Shown in pieces: positions 6,364 to 13,773 of a stretch of DNA of 16,184 bases. This DNA is from JAFAQB01 sp046724555. Its GTDB lineage: Archaea; Thermoproteota; Nitrososphaeria; Nitrososphaerales; Nitrososphaeraceae. A model generated the notes under the pieces. It was given only the letters and a program-made list of their open reading frames with translations, was not told the DNA's origin and did not search any database. The DNA lies in assembly GCA_046724555.1 (NCBI GenBank), contig JBKOWU010000039.1, positions 1 through 16,184 of the forward strand, written 5' to 3'. Position numbers and translations under genes: made by a program. Each line of letters opens with the position of its first letter. Within the stretch, counting starts at the first letter, position 1.

Positions 6364-6615
6364 TCAATAGTAGTCAATATGATCACAGCTATCTTCAAAA
6401 TGATAGAACTTCAAAGCTAATCTAAATGCATCTAATATGTCATTATATGAGGTCGCATCCTTATCTAAAATACCGTCATTATCCACAGTAGTTCTTAATG
6501 CTGTTATTAGTTTGTCAAACCTGTCAGGATTAATAGCAATTTTTCCAGGGTCCTGCTCCATTATCATCTTGCAATGACCTAGCATTCCCTTGTGCTCTTT
6601 ATTGAAATTTAACAA
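6364..6615 (-). pseudogene. C-terminal fragment of a terminase large subunit-like protein (copy 1)
   Basis: This 83-codon frame has only a TTG start (6615) and reads FNKEHKGMLGHCKMIMEQ, then DPGKIAINPDRFDKLITALR, and finally SYNDILDAFRLALKFYHF. The sequence around FDKLITALRT and SYNDI.DAFRLAL is what the end of a phage terminase nuclease domain looks like: a late acidic residue in a DD..DA.RLA helix completes the RNase H-like metal site. The same segment recurs at 9405-9533 and 9599-9647, with clear DNA-level similarity. The family's N-terminal part is missing here, and upstream codons soon meet a stop. It is probably the tail of a truncated gene, although a short expressed protein cannot be excluded. 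Repeat relationship: seen. Terminase identity: inferred. Confidence 0.5.
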
Positions 6616-6680
6616 AACAATTCTTTGTGTTGGGTTTTATTCTTTAATTGTAGTACAAGCTGCATATGTCAAATCAATTG

Positions 6681-6709
6681 TATATATAAACAGTCAACAT
6701 TAGTGTTGA
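6681..6709 (+). promoter_or_regulatory. TATA box and inverted repeat before the NTF2-like gene
   Basis: TATATATAAA (6681-6690) is centred about 31 bases before the ATG at 6717. Directly after it, TCAACA (6694-6699) pairs with TGTTGA (6704-6709) around a 4-nt loop. Lying between the TATA box and the probable transcription start, this repeat is well placed to be a repressor site. Confidence 0.45.
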
Positions 6710-6716
6710 TGATTAT

Positions 6717-7112
6717 ATGCATATAGACGATACATTTGCAAAAGAGCATATAGACAGATGGACCAAAGCATGGAACGAGCACAATATAAAACAAGTTCTT
6801 TCTCTTTATTCTGATAATATATCATTCTCTAGTCCTAAAATAAAATCAGTATATCCTAACAGGACTTCAATAATAACAAACAAGAAGGATTTGGAAGGAT
6901 ATTTTTGCGCGGGTTTAAAGAAATTCCCAATGTTATATTTCACACCAACAGACTATTTCTTGAAAAATCGAAAAGTAATATTTGAATATAATGCAACCCC
7001 TAATGACAGTATACAATGGTCCGTAATTGAGAAGTTTGAATTTAACAATGACGGGCTGATCGAAAGATCAAGTGTGTATTATGGCAAGGAAGATCCTATA
7101 ATGAAATTTTAG
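6717..7112 (+). CDS. NTF2-like / SnoaL-like small protein
   Basis: The 131-residue protein begins MHIDDTFAKEHIDRWTKAWN, followed by EHNIKQVLSLYSDNISFSSP. This is the opening of the NTF2-like superfamily: a helix carrying W..AWN.HN...VL.LY.D.., then the cone-shaped beta sheet (VIFEYNATPNDSIQWSVIEKF and FNNDGLIERSSVYYG). Members of the fold act as small-molecule isomerases, cyclases, ester hydrolases or binding modules. No catalytic Asp/His pair can be assigned, so the substrate is unknown. The length is typical. The start is supported by a strong TATA box about 31 bases upstream. It is followed by two alpha/beta-hydrolase relics on the same strand. It appears intact. Confidence 0.7.
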   Translation: MHIDDTFAKEHIDRWTKAWNEHNIKQVLSLYSDNISFSSPKIKSVYPNRTSIITNKKDLEGYFCAGLKKFPMLYFTPTDYFLKNRKVIFEYNATPNDSIQWSVIEKFEFNNDGLIERSSVYYGKEDPIMKF

Positions 7113-7135
7113 CCAAACAAAGAAGATAATCAAAG

Positions 7136-7291
7136 ATGGTGTGGACCCCTGCAGCAAATTCATTAATGATAGCAGAAAAAATCCATGGAGCATCAATTGT
7201 ACAGATCAAAGGAGCTGGGCATGGCTTGATGTATCAATTTCCATATAAATTTAGTAAAGTGGTATCGATGTTTTTGCATATAGCTAGTTAG
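7136..7291 (+). pseudogene. C-terminal relic of an alpha/beta hydrolase
   Basis: An open stretch reads WTPAANSLMIAEKIHGASIV, then QIKGAGHGLMYQFPYKFSKV and ends VSMFLHIAS-stop. It matches the end of alpha/beta-hydrolase-fold enzymes, where P..NS..IAEKI.GA...QI.GAGHGLM contains the catalytic His in GAGHG. The nucleophile, oxyanion hole and whole N-terminal half are absent. It starts 24 bases after the NTF2-like gene and ends 16 bases before a second hydrolase relic. It seems to be the remainder of a deleted first copy. Confidence 0.6.
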
Positions 7292-7306
7292 ATAGAGACG
7301 ATGTAA

Positions 7307-8045
7307 TTGGAAAAATCAAGAATATCAAAAGCATCAGGTTATGCGCAAGTAAATGGACTCAACTTGTATTATGAAATACATGGGAAGGGCACTATGCCCT
7401 TAGTGTTGATACATGGCGGCGGATCGACAATTGAAGCAACTTTTGGCAATATAATACCACTTCTTTCAAGTCATGCAAAAGTGATTGCTGTTGAGCTACA
7501 GGCCCATGGTCACACAGGCGATAGAGATACTCCTGAATCCTTTGAGCAGGATGCTGACGACGTATTACTTGATTAAATATCTTAAAGTAGATAAGGCTAA
7601 TTTTTTAGGCTTTAGCAATGGCGGAACAACTACTATACAAATTGCAATCAGACACTATAGTATTATTAACAAAATAGTTGTTGTTTCGGCAAATTATAAA
7701 AGAGATGGACTAATATCTGGTTTCTTTGAGGACTTGAAAAATGCCACGCTAGATAATATGCCAGCACCACTAAAAACAGCTTATTTAAAAGTGGATCCTA
7801 AGAAAAACAATTTACAGGTAATGTTTGATAAGGATAGAGAGAGAATGTTAACTTTTAAGACTTGTCTGATGATGATATGCGATCTATAAAAGCACCTACA
7901 TTGCTCACACTTGATACCTGATGCACGATTGGCGATATTGCCTGGTACTCATGGCTCATTTATAGGTGACGTATGTACTGTAAAGAAAGGCAGCAAATTG
8001 CCTGAGATAACAGCTGCTCTGATTGAAGAATTTTTAAATGAATAG
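7307..8045 (+). pseudogene. Alpha/beta hydrolase gene broken by two frameshifts and a deletion
   Basis: The first segment (from TTG 7307) has VNGLNLYYEIHGKG and the oxyanion motif LIHGGG, then VIAVELQAHGHTGDRDTPES. Near 7565 the frame shifts to KYLKVDKANFLGFSNGGTTT with the nucleophile elbow GFSNG. Near 7860 it shifts again to DLSDDDMRSIKAPTLLTLD. An internal loss of about 15-20 residues then removes the usual GDRD (catalytic acid) and V.PEH segment. A third frame gives LIPDARLAILPGTHGSFIG with the catalytic His and ends EEFLNE-stop. The intact ancestor would be a cytoplasmic hydrolase of about 265 aa. Because the acid loop is deleted, sequencing error alone cannot explain the damage. Confidence 0.75.
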
Positions 8046-8133
8046 ACCTCATCTGCATCAATATCAATCTGTATCAATGATAACGTGAGCGAAACTTTGG
8101 GCATTGAAGAATTATTTAATGCGGTATAGAAAG

Positions 8134-8703
8134 TCAATTTCTCTTTGGCTGATAATGAAGCTCAACTATTCCGCAGTCAAAAGGCGTAGACTTTATCATG
8201 GTGAATTTTTGGATTTTATTTATATCTTTGAATATTGCCATGCCGCTTCCAATCACAACAGGATTGACGAACAAATGAAATTCGTCAATCAGTCCTGCTT
8301 TAATCAAGGAAGAATCAAACATAGCACCACCATACGTGACGATATCTTTACCACTTTCATTCTTTAGCTTCATGATTTCATCTGTAAGGTCACTTGTTGC
8401 AAGAGTAGTATTTACCCATTGCGATTTTTTTAGTGTTTTTGTAAAAACAACTTTCGGTATTTCCATCAACTTTTTGGCAAGCTCATAAAAGGGGTCATCA
8501 GGCTTGGTCATCATTATATCTGACCAATATGAAACAAACCATCTGTCATTTTTCGGCCTAAAATAATTGTGTCAACAGATTCAGTTAATGCGATTTTTGA
8601 GTTTGTCATCATCCCAGTTCCGAACAATCCAGTCCATCTCACCGTTAGGCCTTGCAATATAACCATCTACTGACATTTGTACCTGTAGTTTTAGTTTTCT
8701 CAA
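8134..8703 (-). pseudogene. Dihydrofolate reductase-family (RibD C-terminal-like) gene with two frameshifts
   Basis: From a TTG at 8703 the frame reads KLKLQVQMSVDGYIARPNGE then MDWIVRNWDDDKL. Near 8590 it shifts to ALTESVDTIILGRKMTDG. Near 8515 it shifts again into a long frame from MTKPDDPFYELAKKL through VVFTKTLKKSQW, GKDIVTYGGAMFDSSLIKAG and LIDEFHLFVNPVVIGSG to the stop at 8134. This order (SVDGYIA, then ILGRKM, Y..W, YGGA, GLIDE..L...PV..G.G) is the dihydrofolate-reductase-like fold of the RibD C-terminal family, NADPH-dependent reductases often of unknown substrate. The last 126 codons remain open but lack the cofactor-binding start of the fold. The gene starts only 9 bases after the VOC-family gene, so the two probably formed an operon. 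Confidence 0.75.
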
Positions 8704-8712
8704 TGCCTTATA

Positions 8713-9225
8713 TTACCCCGCATATGCCTTTTGCAGGCTTTGTATATCGATTTTCTTCATTTGAATTAATGCCTTCATGACTTTTTCTGATTTCTCTGCA
8801 TCTTTGTCTTGCATCATTTCACCCAAGATATTAGGAACAATTTGCCATGAAATACCAAATTTATCTTTTAACCAGCCGCACTGCTCTTGTTCTCCTCCTT
8901 CAGAGAGCTTTTCCCACAGATTATCTATTTCTTGTTGTGTTTCACAGCTTACTAAAAATGATATTGCTGGCGAGAATTTGAAAATAGGGCCTCCATTTAA
9001 TGCCATAAATTGCTGCCCTTCAAGCTCAAACCTTACAGTCATTACAGTTCCCTTCGGTCTTCCAGATACTTCTGCAGCTGACTCTTCGTAATGGGCGATA
9101 TCTATGACTCTTGAGTTTTTGAAAATAGAGGTATAAAATTTTGCCGCTTCTTCGGCATTATCTTCAAACCATAAATGAGGAGTGATTTTTTGTGTACTCA
9201 TTTCTGTTTCAGTTGGTTCGCTCAT
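8713..9225 (-). CDS. VOC-family protein (PhnB / 3-demethylubiquinone methyltransferase-like fold)
   Basis: The 170-residue protein reads ITPHLWFEDNAEEAAKFYTS, then FMALNGGPIFKFSPAISFLV and QCGWLKDKFGISWQIVPNIL. This is the PhnB-like branch of the vicinal oxygen chelate superfamily (often labelled 3-dmu-9_3-mt). Two beta-alpha-beta-beta-beta modules form a metal-binding cup; H17 in the first strand and the GGP and WQIVP segments are family hallmarks. The real reaction of this branch is mostly unknown. The ATG (9225) follows an AT-rich promoter (about 9241-9256). The downstream reductase-family gene was probably co-transcribed but is now broken. The length is normal and the frame is undamaged, so it is likely functional. 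Confidence 0.8.
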   Translation of the reverse strand: MSEPTETEMSTQKITPHLWFEDNAEEAAKFYTSIFKNSRVIDIAHYEESAAEVSGRPKGTVMTVRFELEGQQFMALNGGPIFKFSPAISFLVSCETQQEIDNLWEKLSEGGEQEQCGWLKDKFGISWQIVPNILGEMMQDKDAEKSEKVMKALIQMKKIDIQSLQKAYAG

Positions 9226-9404
9226 GCGCAGTAGTATTCAAAGTATAGTTAATAAATACACAAGAGATCAAAATTATAGTAGTTGCAACAATGAAGTTAT
9301 TGTATAATTCTCTGATGTCCCATTGATATTTAACAATTAGAGAAGTTCAGAAATTAATTCCCTAGATTGTATCTAGCTAAAGCTTACAGGGTGATTGACC
9401 TTAA

Positions 9405-9533
9405 TCAGTTTTCTTCAAAATGATAGAACTTCAATGCTAATCTAAAAGCATCAAATATATCATTATAGGATGTTGATTCTTTATCCAACATTCCATCATT
9501 ATCTACTGCAGTTCTTAAGGCAGCAATTAGTGC
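9405..9533 (-). pseudogene. C-terminal fragment of a terminase large subunit-like protein (copy 2)
   Basis: Forty-two codons read ALIAALRTAVDNDGMLDKES, then SYNDIFDAFRLALKFYHF, ending EEN-stop. It matches copy 1 (6364-6615) over most residues, and the DNA is also plainly similar (for example a shared run TTCAAAATGATAGAACTTCA). There is no start codon, and the similarity stops abruptly at the left of the peptide, so this is a broken piece. Only 65 bases separate it from the next piece of the same family. Confidence 0.6.
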
Positions 9534-9598
9534 TTACTGCCATTGGGAGATTATCATCGTAGTAGTTTACGACCTAAATTAAAGCTAATAGGCTGACC

Positions 9599-9920
9599 CT
9601 AATCAGTTCTCTCTTGAAAGTGGTAGAACTTCAAAGCTAATCTAAAAAACCCTATGGGTACTGTCGTTAACTGAAAAAATGGAATCGTACAATATTTTTT
9701 CATAATCAAACATTGCTTTTTTCATCCCTTCTTTAGTAGGTACTCCAATAATGTGGTTAAAGCAGCAATCTCCATTTGTTTTGATATCTTCTTCTTTATG
9801 TTCTTCAATATTCCATATCTAAAAGGGTTTATTCTGGAGTCTTTCAAACAATCTGGACTGTTGCTCTATTACTTCTAAAGTTACTCTTTTCTTTAGGTCT
9901 TTGAAGGCCACTTGATTCAT
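9599..9920 (-). pseudogene. Terminase large subunit-like gene with its middle deleted (N-terminus joined to C-terminus)
   Basis: From ATG 9920 the frame reads MNQVAFKDLKKRV, then RLFERLQNKPF, a TAG at 9821-9819 where a relative (13585-13773) has Trp, then IWNIEEHKEEDIKTNGDCCF and NHIIGVPTKEGMKKAMFDYE. It stops at 9644-9642. At that point a second frame begins, reading FRLALKFYHFQERTD-stop, which is the family's extreme C-terminus. One internal deletion therefore removed nearly the whole protein and fused both ends slightly out of frame. The family's intact N-terminal region would lead into an ATPase domain if the terminase assignment is right. The junction and stop are seen directly; the terminase label is inferred. 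Confidence 0.6.
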
Positions 9921-9988
9921 AATTTATTATAATGTAATAGCTTTAGCCTTTTCTACTCAATTCGAAGGCCTTTTTCTCCTAGTGCAAC

Positions 9989-10498
9989 TTAGCTTTTATG
10001 AATGTTGCCAAATTTAAACTCATGACTATTCTTTACTGCATTTATAAATATTTGTAACTTCTTCAAAGTTTCTGAATGAAGATGATGTTCAATACCCTCT
10101 GCGTCAGTGTTTGCAACATTTTCATCAACACCTATCATTTTCAGGAATTCCACCAATAAACTGTGCTTCTCACGAATACTTTCTGCCATGGCAATACCCT
10201 CTTGTGTAAGACTAATTCCTCTATACCGTTCATAATGTAGATATTTGCTTTCGTCTAGCCGCTGCAGCATCTTCGTTACACTTGGAGAACTTACATTAAG
10301 AGATTCAGAAATGTCTACAACTGTAGCATAACCTTTCTGCTGTATGAGCTCATAAATAACTTCCAAATAGTCTTCCATCCTATCTGTATGTAGTTGTTGG
10401 TGTACCTCTTGCACTCCATCTTTTTTGGTATGAACATTACGAATAGACTTGAGGCGGTTTTCACTGATACTCGGGTCGGCTTTTGATATCTTTAACAA
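9989..10498 (-). CDS. mntR: MntR-like (DtxR family) metal-dependent repressor
   Basis: The 169-residue protein carries MEDYLEVIYELIQQKGYATV (41-60), a winged HTH with LNVSSPSVTKMLQRLDE (68-84), the wing YLHYERYRGISLTQEG, then EKHSLLVEFLKMIGVDE and DAEGIEHHLH. These match Bacillus-type MntR closely. The Mn(II) ligands are all present: D43, E46, H112, E134, E137 and H138. The protein is cytoplasmic and should repress Mn uptake when Mn is sufficient. It diverges from an NRAMP transporter, its natural target, across 102 bp. About 36 extra residues precede the usual start. The frame's first start is TTG (10498), so translation may begin later. There is no SirA-like SH3 domain, as in MntR. Confidence 0.9.
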   Translation of the reverse strand: MLKISKADPSISENRLKSIRNVHTKKDGVQEVHQQLHTDRMEDYLEVIYELIQQKGYATVVDISESLNVSSPSVTKMLQRLDESKYLHYERYRGISLTQEGIAMAESIREKHSLLVEFLKMIGVDENVANTDAEGIEHHLHSETLKKLQIFINAVKNSHEFKFGNIHKS

Positions 10499-10552
10499 TA
10501 TTCCTTTGCCTTACACATTTACGTTTGCTCTATTTATGTATTGCTAATTTTC

Positions 10553-10579
10553 TTAGCCAAGACTAACTTTTATAAGTAT
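10553..10579 (+). promoter_or_regulatory. DtxR-box-like palindrome next to the TATA box of the transporter gene
   Basis: TTAGCCAAGACTAA (10553-10566) has inverted TTAG...CTAA ends resembling the DtxR/IdeR operator core. It abuts TTTTATAAGTAT (10568-10579), a TATA box about 28 bases before the ATG at 10601, giving a leaderless mRNA. A repressor bound here would block TBP/TFB access. A second TATA-like element (about 10528-10540, minus strand) could serve the divergent regulator gene. Confidence 0.55.
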
Positions 10580-10600
10580 GGCTAGATTCATTTATACTAG

Positions 10601-11854
10601 ATGTTTGGCCCAAAGCGTCTCTTGCAAAGAAAGGATTATGTGATTAAGCTTATCCTATACACTGGGCCAGCCCTTCTAGTAAGCATGGCATATATGGATC
10701 CTGGAAATTATGGCACCGATATTCAGGCAGGCGCATCACTTAATTATAGCCTTCTTTGGGTAGTTTGGCTCTCAAGTGGAATGGCCATGCTACTTCAGTA
10801 CTTGTCTGGAAAGATTGGTATCGCTACAGGATTATCATTACCAGAACTAATCAGGGAGAAACTCAGAAAGAAAATGTATATTATCCCTTATTGGTTGGCT
10901 GCTGAAGCAGCCGCAGCAGCCACAGACTTGGCTGAATATCTGGGCACGGTTATAGCTCTTAATTTGCTGTTTGGAATACCCATGATCTATGCAGCTATAT
11001 TTGGAGCACTGGATGTAATTATAATTTTGACACTGGCTACACAAGGCAGATTTTACATTATTGAAAGACTATTCGCACTTTTTGTTTCGGTAATAAGTTT
11101 TGGATATCTATATGAAATATTCATCGTAAAACCAGACCCCTCTGCAATTTTATATCATTCTGTTGTTCCGTCACTTGCTGGTAATAATGCTATACTCCTC
11201 GCTGTAGGAGTAATAGGAGCTACTGTCATGCCCCATGCACTTTTTGTACATTCTTGGCTAACCAAAAATAAGGCTCAAAATAAGTCTCTGGAAGAAAGAA
11301 GGAAAATGCGCAAATTTCATTTAATAGAAAATATTGTTTTATTAACAGTTGCAGGCACGGTGAATGCAGCCATAATGATTATGGCTGCTGCTGCATTTAA
11401 CCCAACTAATCCAAACGTAGCTTCAATATCTGAGGCTTACAAAACTCTTGTACCTCTGTTTGGTGCAACTGCTGGGGTGGTCTTCTTAGTTACTCTTCTC
11501 TCATCAGGTATCGCATCATCAGTTGTTGGAACGCTTGCAGGTCAGGCTATAATGGAGGGATTATTAGGAAAGAAAGTCAACGTTTGGCTGAGGAGATTTG
11601 TAACTCGTTTTGTCAACGTTATCCCTACTACGATAGCAATACTTTTAGGCCTTGATCCTCTTAACATTTTGGTATACAGTCAAGTTATACTCAGTCTCAT
11701 GATACCACTTCCAATGATACCTCTTGTGATTCTTGCTAGGAACAAAACATTGATGGGTGAATTTGTTAACAGAAACATTACCACAGTGCTTTCTATGGTC
11801 TTTGTAGGAATAATACTCATGTTCAACTCATATTTGTTACTTAACCTAAAATAA
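10601..11854 (+). CDS. mntH: NRAMP-family Mn(II)/Fe(II) transporter
   Basis: This 417-residue polytopic membrane protein has about 11 hydrophobic segments and the NRAMP signatures. DPGNYGTD in TM1 supplies D33 and N36, and GATVMPHALFVHS in TM6 supplies A207 and M210, the four residues that hold the metal in known structures. TM3 carries TDLAEYLGTVIAL. It imports Mn(II) or Fe(II) with protons across the cytoplasmic membrane. The length is standard for the family and the frame is undamaged. The ATG at 10601 follows a TATA box with a DtxR-box-like palindrome, and the divergent neighbour is an MntR-like repressor. The two therefore form a self-contained manganese uptake control unit. Confidence 0.92.
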   Translation: MFGPKRLLQRKDYVIKLILYTGPALLVSMAYMDPGNYGTDIQAGASLNYSLLWVVWLSSGMAMLLQYLSGKIGIATGLSLPELIREKLRKKMYIIPYWLAAEAAAAATDLAEYLGTVIALNLLFGIPMIYAAIFGALDVIIILTLATQGRFYIIERLFALFVSVISFGYLYEIFIVKPDPSAILYHSVVPSLAGNNAILLAVGVIGATVMPHALFVHSWLTKNKAQNKSLEERRKMRKFHLIENIVLLTVAGTVNAAIMIMAAAAFNPTNPNVASISEAYKTLVPLFGATAGVVFLVTLLSSGIASSVVGTLAGQAIMEGLLGKKVNVWLRRFVTRFVNVIPTTIAILLGLDPLNILVYSQVILSLMIPLPMIPLVILARNKTLMGEFVNRNITTVLSMVFVGIILMFNSYLLLNLK

Positions 11855-11873
11855 TATGCCTTGTTATGAGCCT

Positions 11874-12231
11874 CTATTTTGCATGCGGTTGATTAAATGA
11901 AATCATGTTTGTTTGTTTTAACAGATCCAACTGATCCACAACATCCCAATGTTCTACAATTTTGCAATTCTCTATCCTATATAGATCAGCAGATCTGATT
12001 TTTACCGGTTTGTTTGTAGGTAGTATCTCTTCAAATTGTCCTTTTATGTATACCGGAAAAATTAAGAAATACTAGAACAAAATTATTTTCTGCAAGTATA
12101 TGTCCTATGTTTACATGTAAATCAGGAAAGCCTGAAAGAAGTGCACCTAAGGACTTTTTGAACAATTCTGATGTTTTTCCTCTGCCATCAATTAGGTTTG
12201 CTGCATGACACTTCTCAACAGCTAAAAGCAC
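11874..12231 (-). pseudogene. SnoaL-like / ester-cyclase-like gene broken by a frameshift
   Basis: From GTG 12231 the frame reads VEKCHAANLIDGRGKTSELF then LGALLSGFPDLHVNIGHILA and VLVFLNFSGIHK. Near 12045 it shifts to GQFEEILPTNKPVKIRSADL and RIENCKIVEHWDVVDQLDLL, ending at TAG (11876-11874). FPDLHV....ILAE.......F.G.HKG.F..I.PT...V.....D..RIE..KIVEHWDVVD is the signature of SnoaL-like polyketide-cyclase/ester-cyclase proteins. The usual N-terminal helix (about 20-30 residues) is also lost, since stops lie right before the GTG. It is an NTF2-fold relative of the intact gene at 6717. It converges on the transporter gene with a 19-base gap. The double damage suggests true decay. Confidence 0.7.
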
Positions 12232-12342
12232 TTCATTACTATTTTTGATATTTTATTACTACAGATATGTATGTTTATTTGATGACTGTATAAAACCAAA
12301 AAATTCCAATGAGCTGATATTTGTTAAAAAGTCAAATCAGTT

Positions 12343-12882
12343 TCAGAAAACCTGATTTATTGTCGTTTCTCCTGTTTCCACTTCCTGCTCCTCTTCTAGC
12401 TGATCTTTTTCTTCATCATAATCAGGTTCCCTTGATTCTTTATCATCTTCGTTACTATTACTGGAAGGCGATTTTAATTTTCCATCAGATCTCATAGATA
12501 CAAACCTGATGGCATCATCAACTACTGTGGCATTTGTAAGCAAGTCTAGCTTCATTGAGTAACATTCCTTTGCTAGAGACAATGCCTGTATCTTTTCTCT
12601 TTTATCTTCTGTATTAGCTGCTGTATTCCATGCTTCTTTTGTTATTGCATTTAATCTAACAAGACATTTCTCATATTCTTCTGGCAGCCGCTCGTCAATG
12701 TATCTTTTGATGTTGTCTTTTGCCTGCTGCTTAAGAAATGTTATATCTCTATTAATAGTAGGCTGACTTATTTGTAATATTCGCGATATCTCTGACTGGT
12801 TGTAGCCCTGACTTGATAGCTCTTGTACTTTTTTTCTACGCCATTCTAGACCGCTATTCATTGACAAGCTCAAATTATTCAT
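12343..12882 (-). CDS. HTH protein resembling a phage terminase small subunit
   Basis: The 179-residue protein begins MNNLSLSMNSGLEWRRKKVQ. The HTH at about 19-50 (VQELSSQGYNQSEISRILQI then SQPTINRDITFLK) is followed by a helical segment (IKRYIDERLPEEYEKCLVRL and KREKIQALSLAKECYSMKLD) and a strongly acidic tail (about 140-172) ending in INQVF. Residues 1-130 align with the broken gene at 15651-16118, including EWRR.KV, LPE.Y..CL, REK.QA and LL.NAT..D. An N-terminal HTH, helical oligomerisation core and acidic tail fit terminase small subunits, which recognise DNA for packaging. Fragments of a large-subunit-like family in the same window support the idea. An alternative is a transposon-specific or chromosomal DNA-binding regulator. 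A second possible ATG is at 12861. Confidence 0.65.
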   Translation of the reverse strand: MNNLSLSMNSGLEWRRKKVQELSSQGYNQSEISRILQISQPTINRDITFLKQQAKDNIKRYIDERLPEEYEKCLVRLNAITKEAWNTAANTEDKREKIQALSLAKECYSMKLDLLTNATVVDDAIRFVSMRSDGKLKSPSSNSNEDDKESREPDYDEEKDQLEEEQEVETGETTINQVF

Positions 12883-13025
12883 ATTCCATTCGTGAAAAAG
12901 AATGGTTATTCATATCCATGCATGTTATGCTTTGTGAAAGTCAGCTTTATGTATTTCCTAACTACTACTCATTAAGGTTGAATCATAAAGCTCTACAATT
13001 TACCAGCCATTTTTGAATTGTGTAG

Positions 13026-13045
13026 ATCTATGCATATCTATGCAT
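13026..13045. repeat. Tandem 10-bp direct repeat
   Basis: ATCTATGCAT occurs twice back to back (13026-13035 and 13036-13045). It spans the stop codon of the small secreted-protein gene (13038). ATGCAT is itself a palindrome, so the repeat could also serve as paired protein sites, though a simple duplication is the plainer reading. Confidence 0.4.
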
Positions 13046-13349
13046 CATTACATTCCTCTTTCCAAATATTCACTTCCTTTGCAATGACACCAATATCATC
13101 CCCAAAGGTCCGGTCCCAACCGGCTGCATTCAGAACGTGTGATGTTATAGATCTAGGTTCATCTTCATCTAATCCTGCTGACAAACCAGAGAAAGGTACT
13201 ACTGCTGCTGGATTGATATCTTGTTGATATTGTCTCTTGGTAGCAGCAAATGCATATGCAGAATCTACAAAGCTACTACTAATTATAACTATAAGAGAAG
13301 AAGCTAGGGCAACAGCAAAGACAGCAGCGATTGATCTCTTACTAAACAT
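13038..13349 (-). CDS. Small secreted protein with signal peptide
   Basis: The 103-residue product begins MFSKRSIAAVFAVALASSLI followed by VIISSSFVDSAYAFA, a classical Sec signal peptide with a positively charged start, a hydrophobic core and a likely cleavage after SAYA or nearby. The mature part is about 65 residues, hydrophilic and acidic (GLDEDEPRSITSHVLNAAGW and DRTFGDDIGVIAKEVNIWK), with a single Cys near the end. It should lie outside the membrane. A TATA-like AT-rich element (about 13372-13382) sits 25-30 bases before the ATG. I do not recognise the family. It is separate from the HTH gene downstream by 155 bases. Confidence 0.65.
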   Translation of the reverse strand: MFSKRSIAAVFAVALASSLIVIISSSFVDSAYAFAATKRQYQQDINPAAVVPFSGLSAGLDEDEPRSITSHVLNAAGWDRTFGDDIGVIAKEVNIWKEECNDA

Positions 13350-13584
13350 TACGTTCGATGACTATGATTACGTCATATTCTTTAAGAAGTATGAAGAAAA
13401 ATAAGCCCTGTTAAACACTTGACATACTTATCAAACATACTTCCTATATATTCAACGATTCAATTCCATATTATTATTAATTATTCATAAAGAAAAATGT
13501 TGGGCTATTTGTTATTGATACTATTTCTGGAAATCAACATATCTATAGCAACTCTGTACAGAAATGCAAAGGGGCTTAGCTGTA

Positions 13585-13773
13585 CTATACGTGGCAAACC
13601 ATAATGTGATTAAAGCAGCAATCTCCATTTGTTTTGACGTCTTCTTGCTTATGCTCTTTAGTATTCCAAATCCAAAATGGTTTATCTCGCAGCCTTTCAA
13701 ATTCTTTATTTGAATTATGCTCTTGCTGTGAGTGTTGAACTAGCTTTTGTAAGTCTTTGAATAGCACTTTCAA
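13585..13773 (-). pseudogene. N-terminal fragment of a terminase large subunit-like protein
   Basis: The frame starts at TTG 13773 (LFKDLQKLVQHSQQEHNSN) and continues EFERLRDKPFWIWNTKEHKQ, then EDVKTNGDCCFNHIMV, and stops after CHV. It closely matches the N-terminal part of 9599-9920 in protein (ERL..KPF.IWN..EHK.ED.KTNGDCCFNHI) and in DNA (for example AAAGCAGCAATCTCCATTTG, shared on the plus strand). The homology ends abruptly after CCFNHI. This points to a truncated copy of the same gene, cut at about residue 57. An intact gene would continue for hundreds of codons. The family identity rests on linkage to the HTH genes and the C-terminal motif of the other copies. Confidence 0.55.

Noticed and set aside
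8104..8367. Plus-strand frame over the reductase-family relic
   Set aside because: The minus strand carries the clear family motifs; this frame has none.
8777..9091. Plus-strand frame opposite the VOC-family gene
   Set aside because: Mirror frame with no recognisable features.
12813..13016. Plus-strand frame of 67 codons upstream of the HTH gene
   Set aside because: It overlaps the HTH gene start and its promoter; the composition is random.
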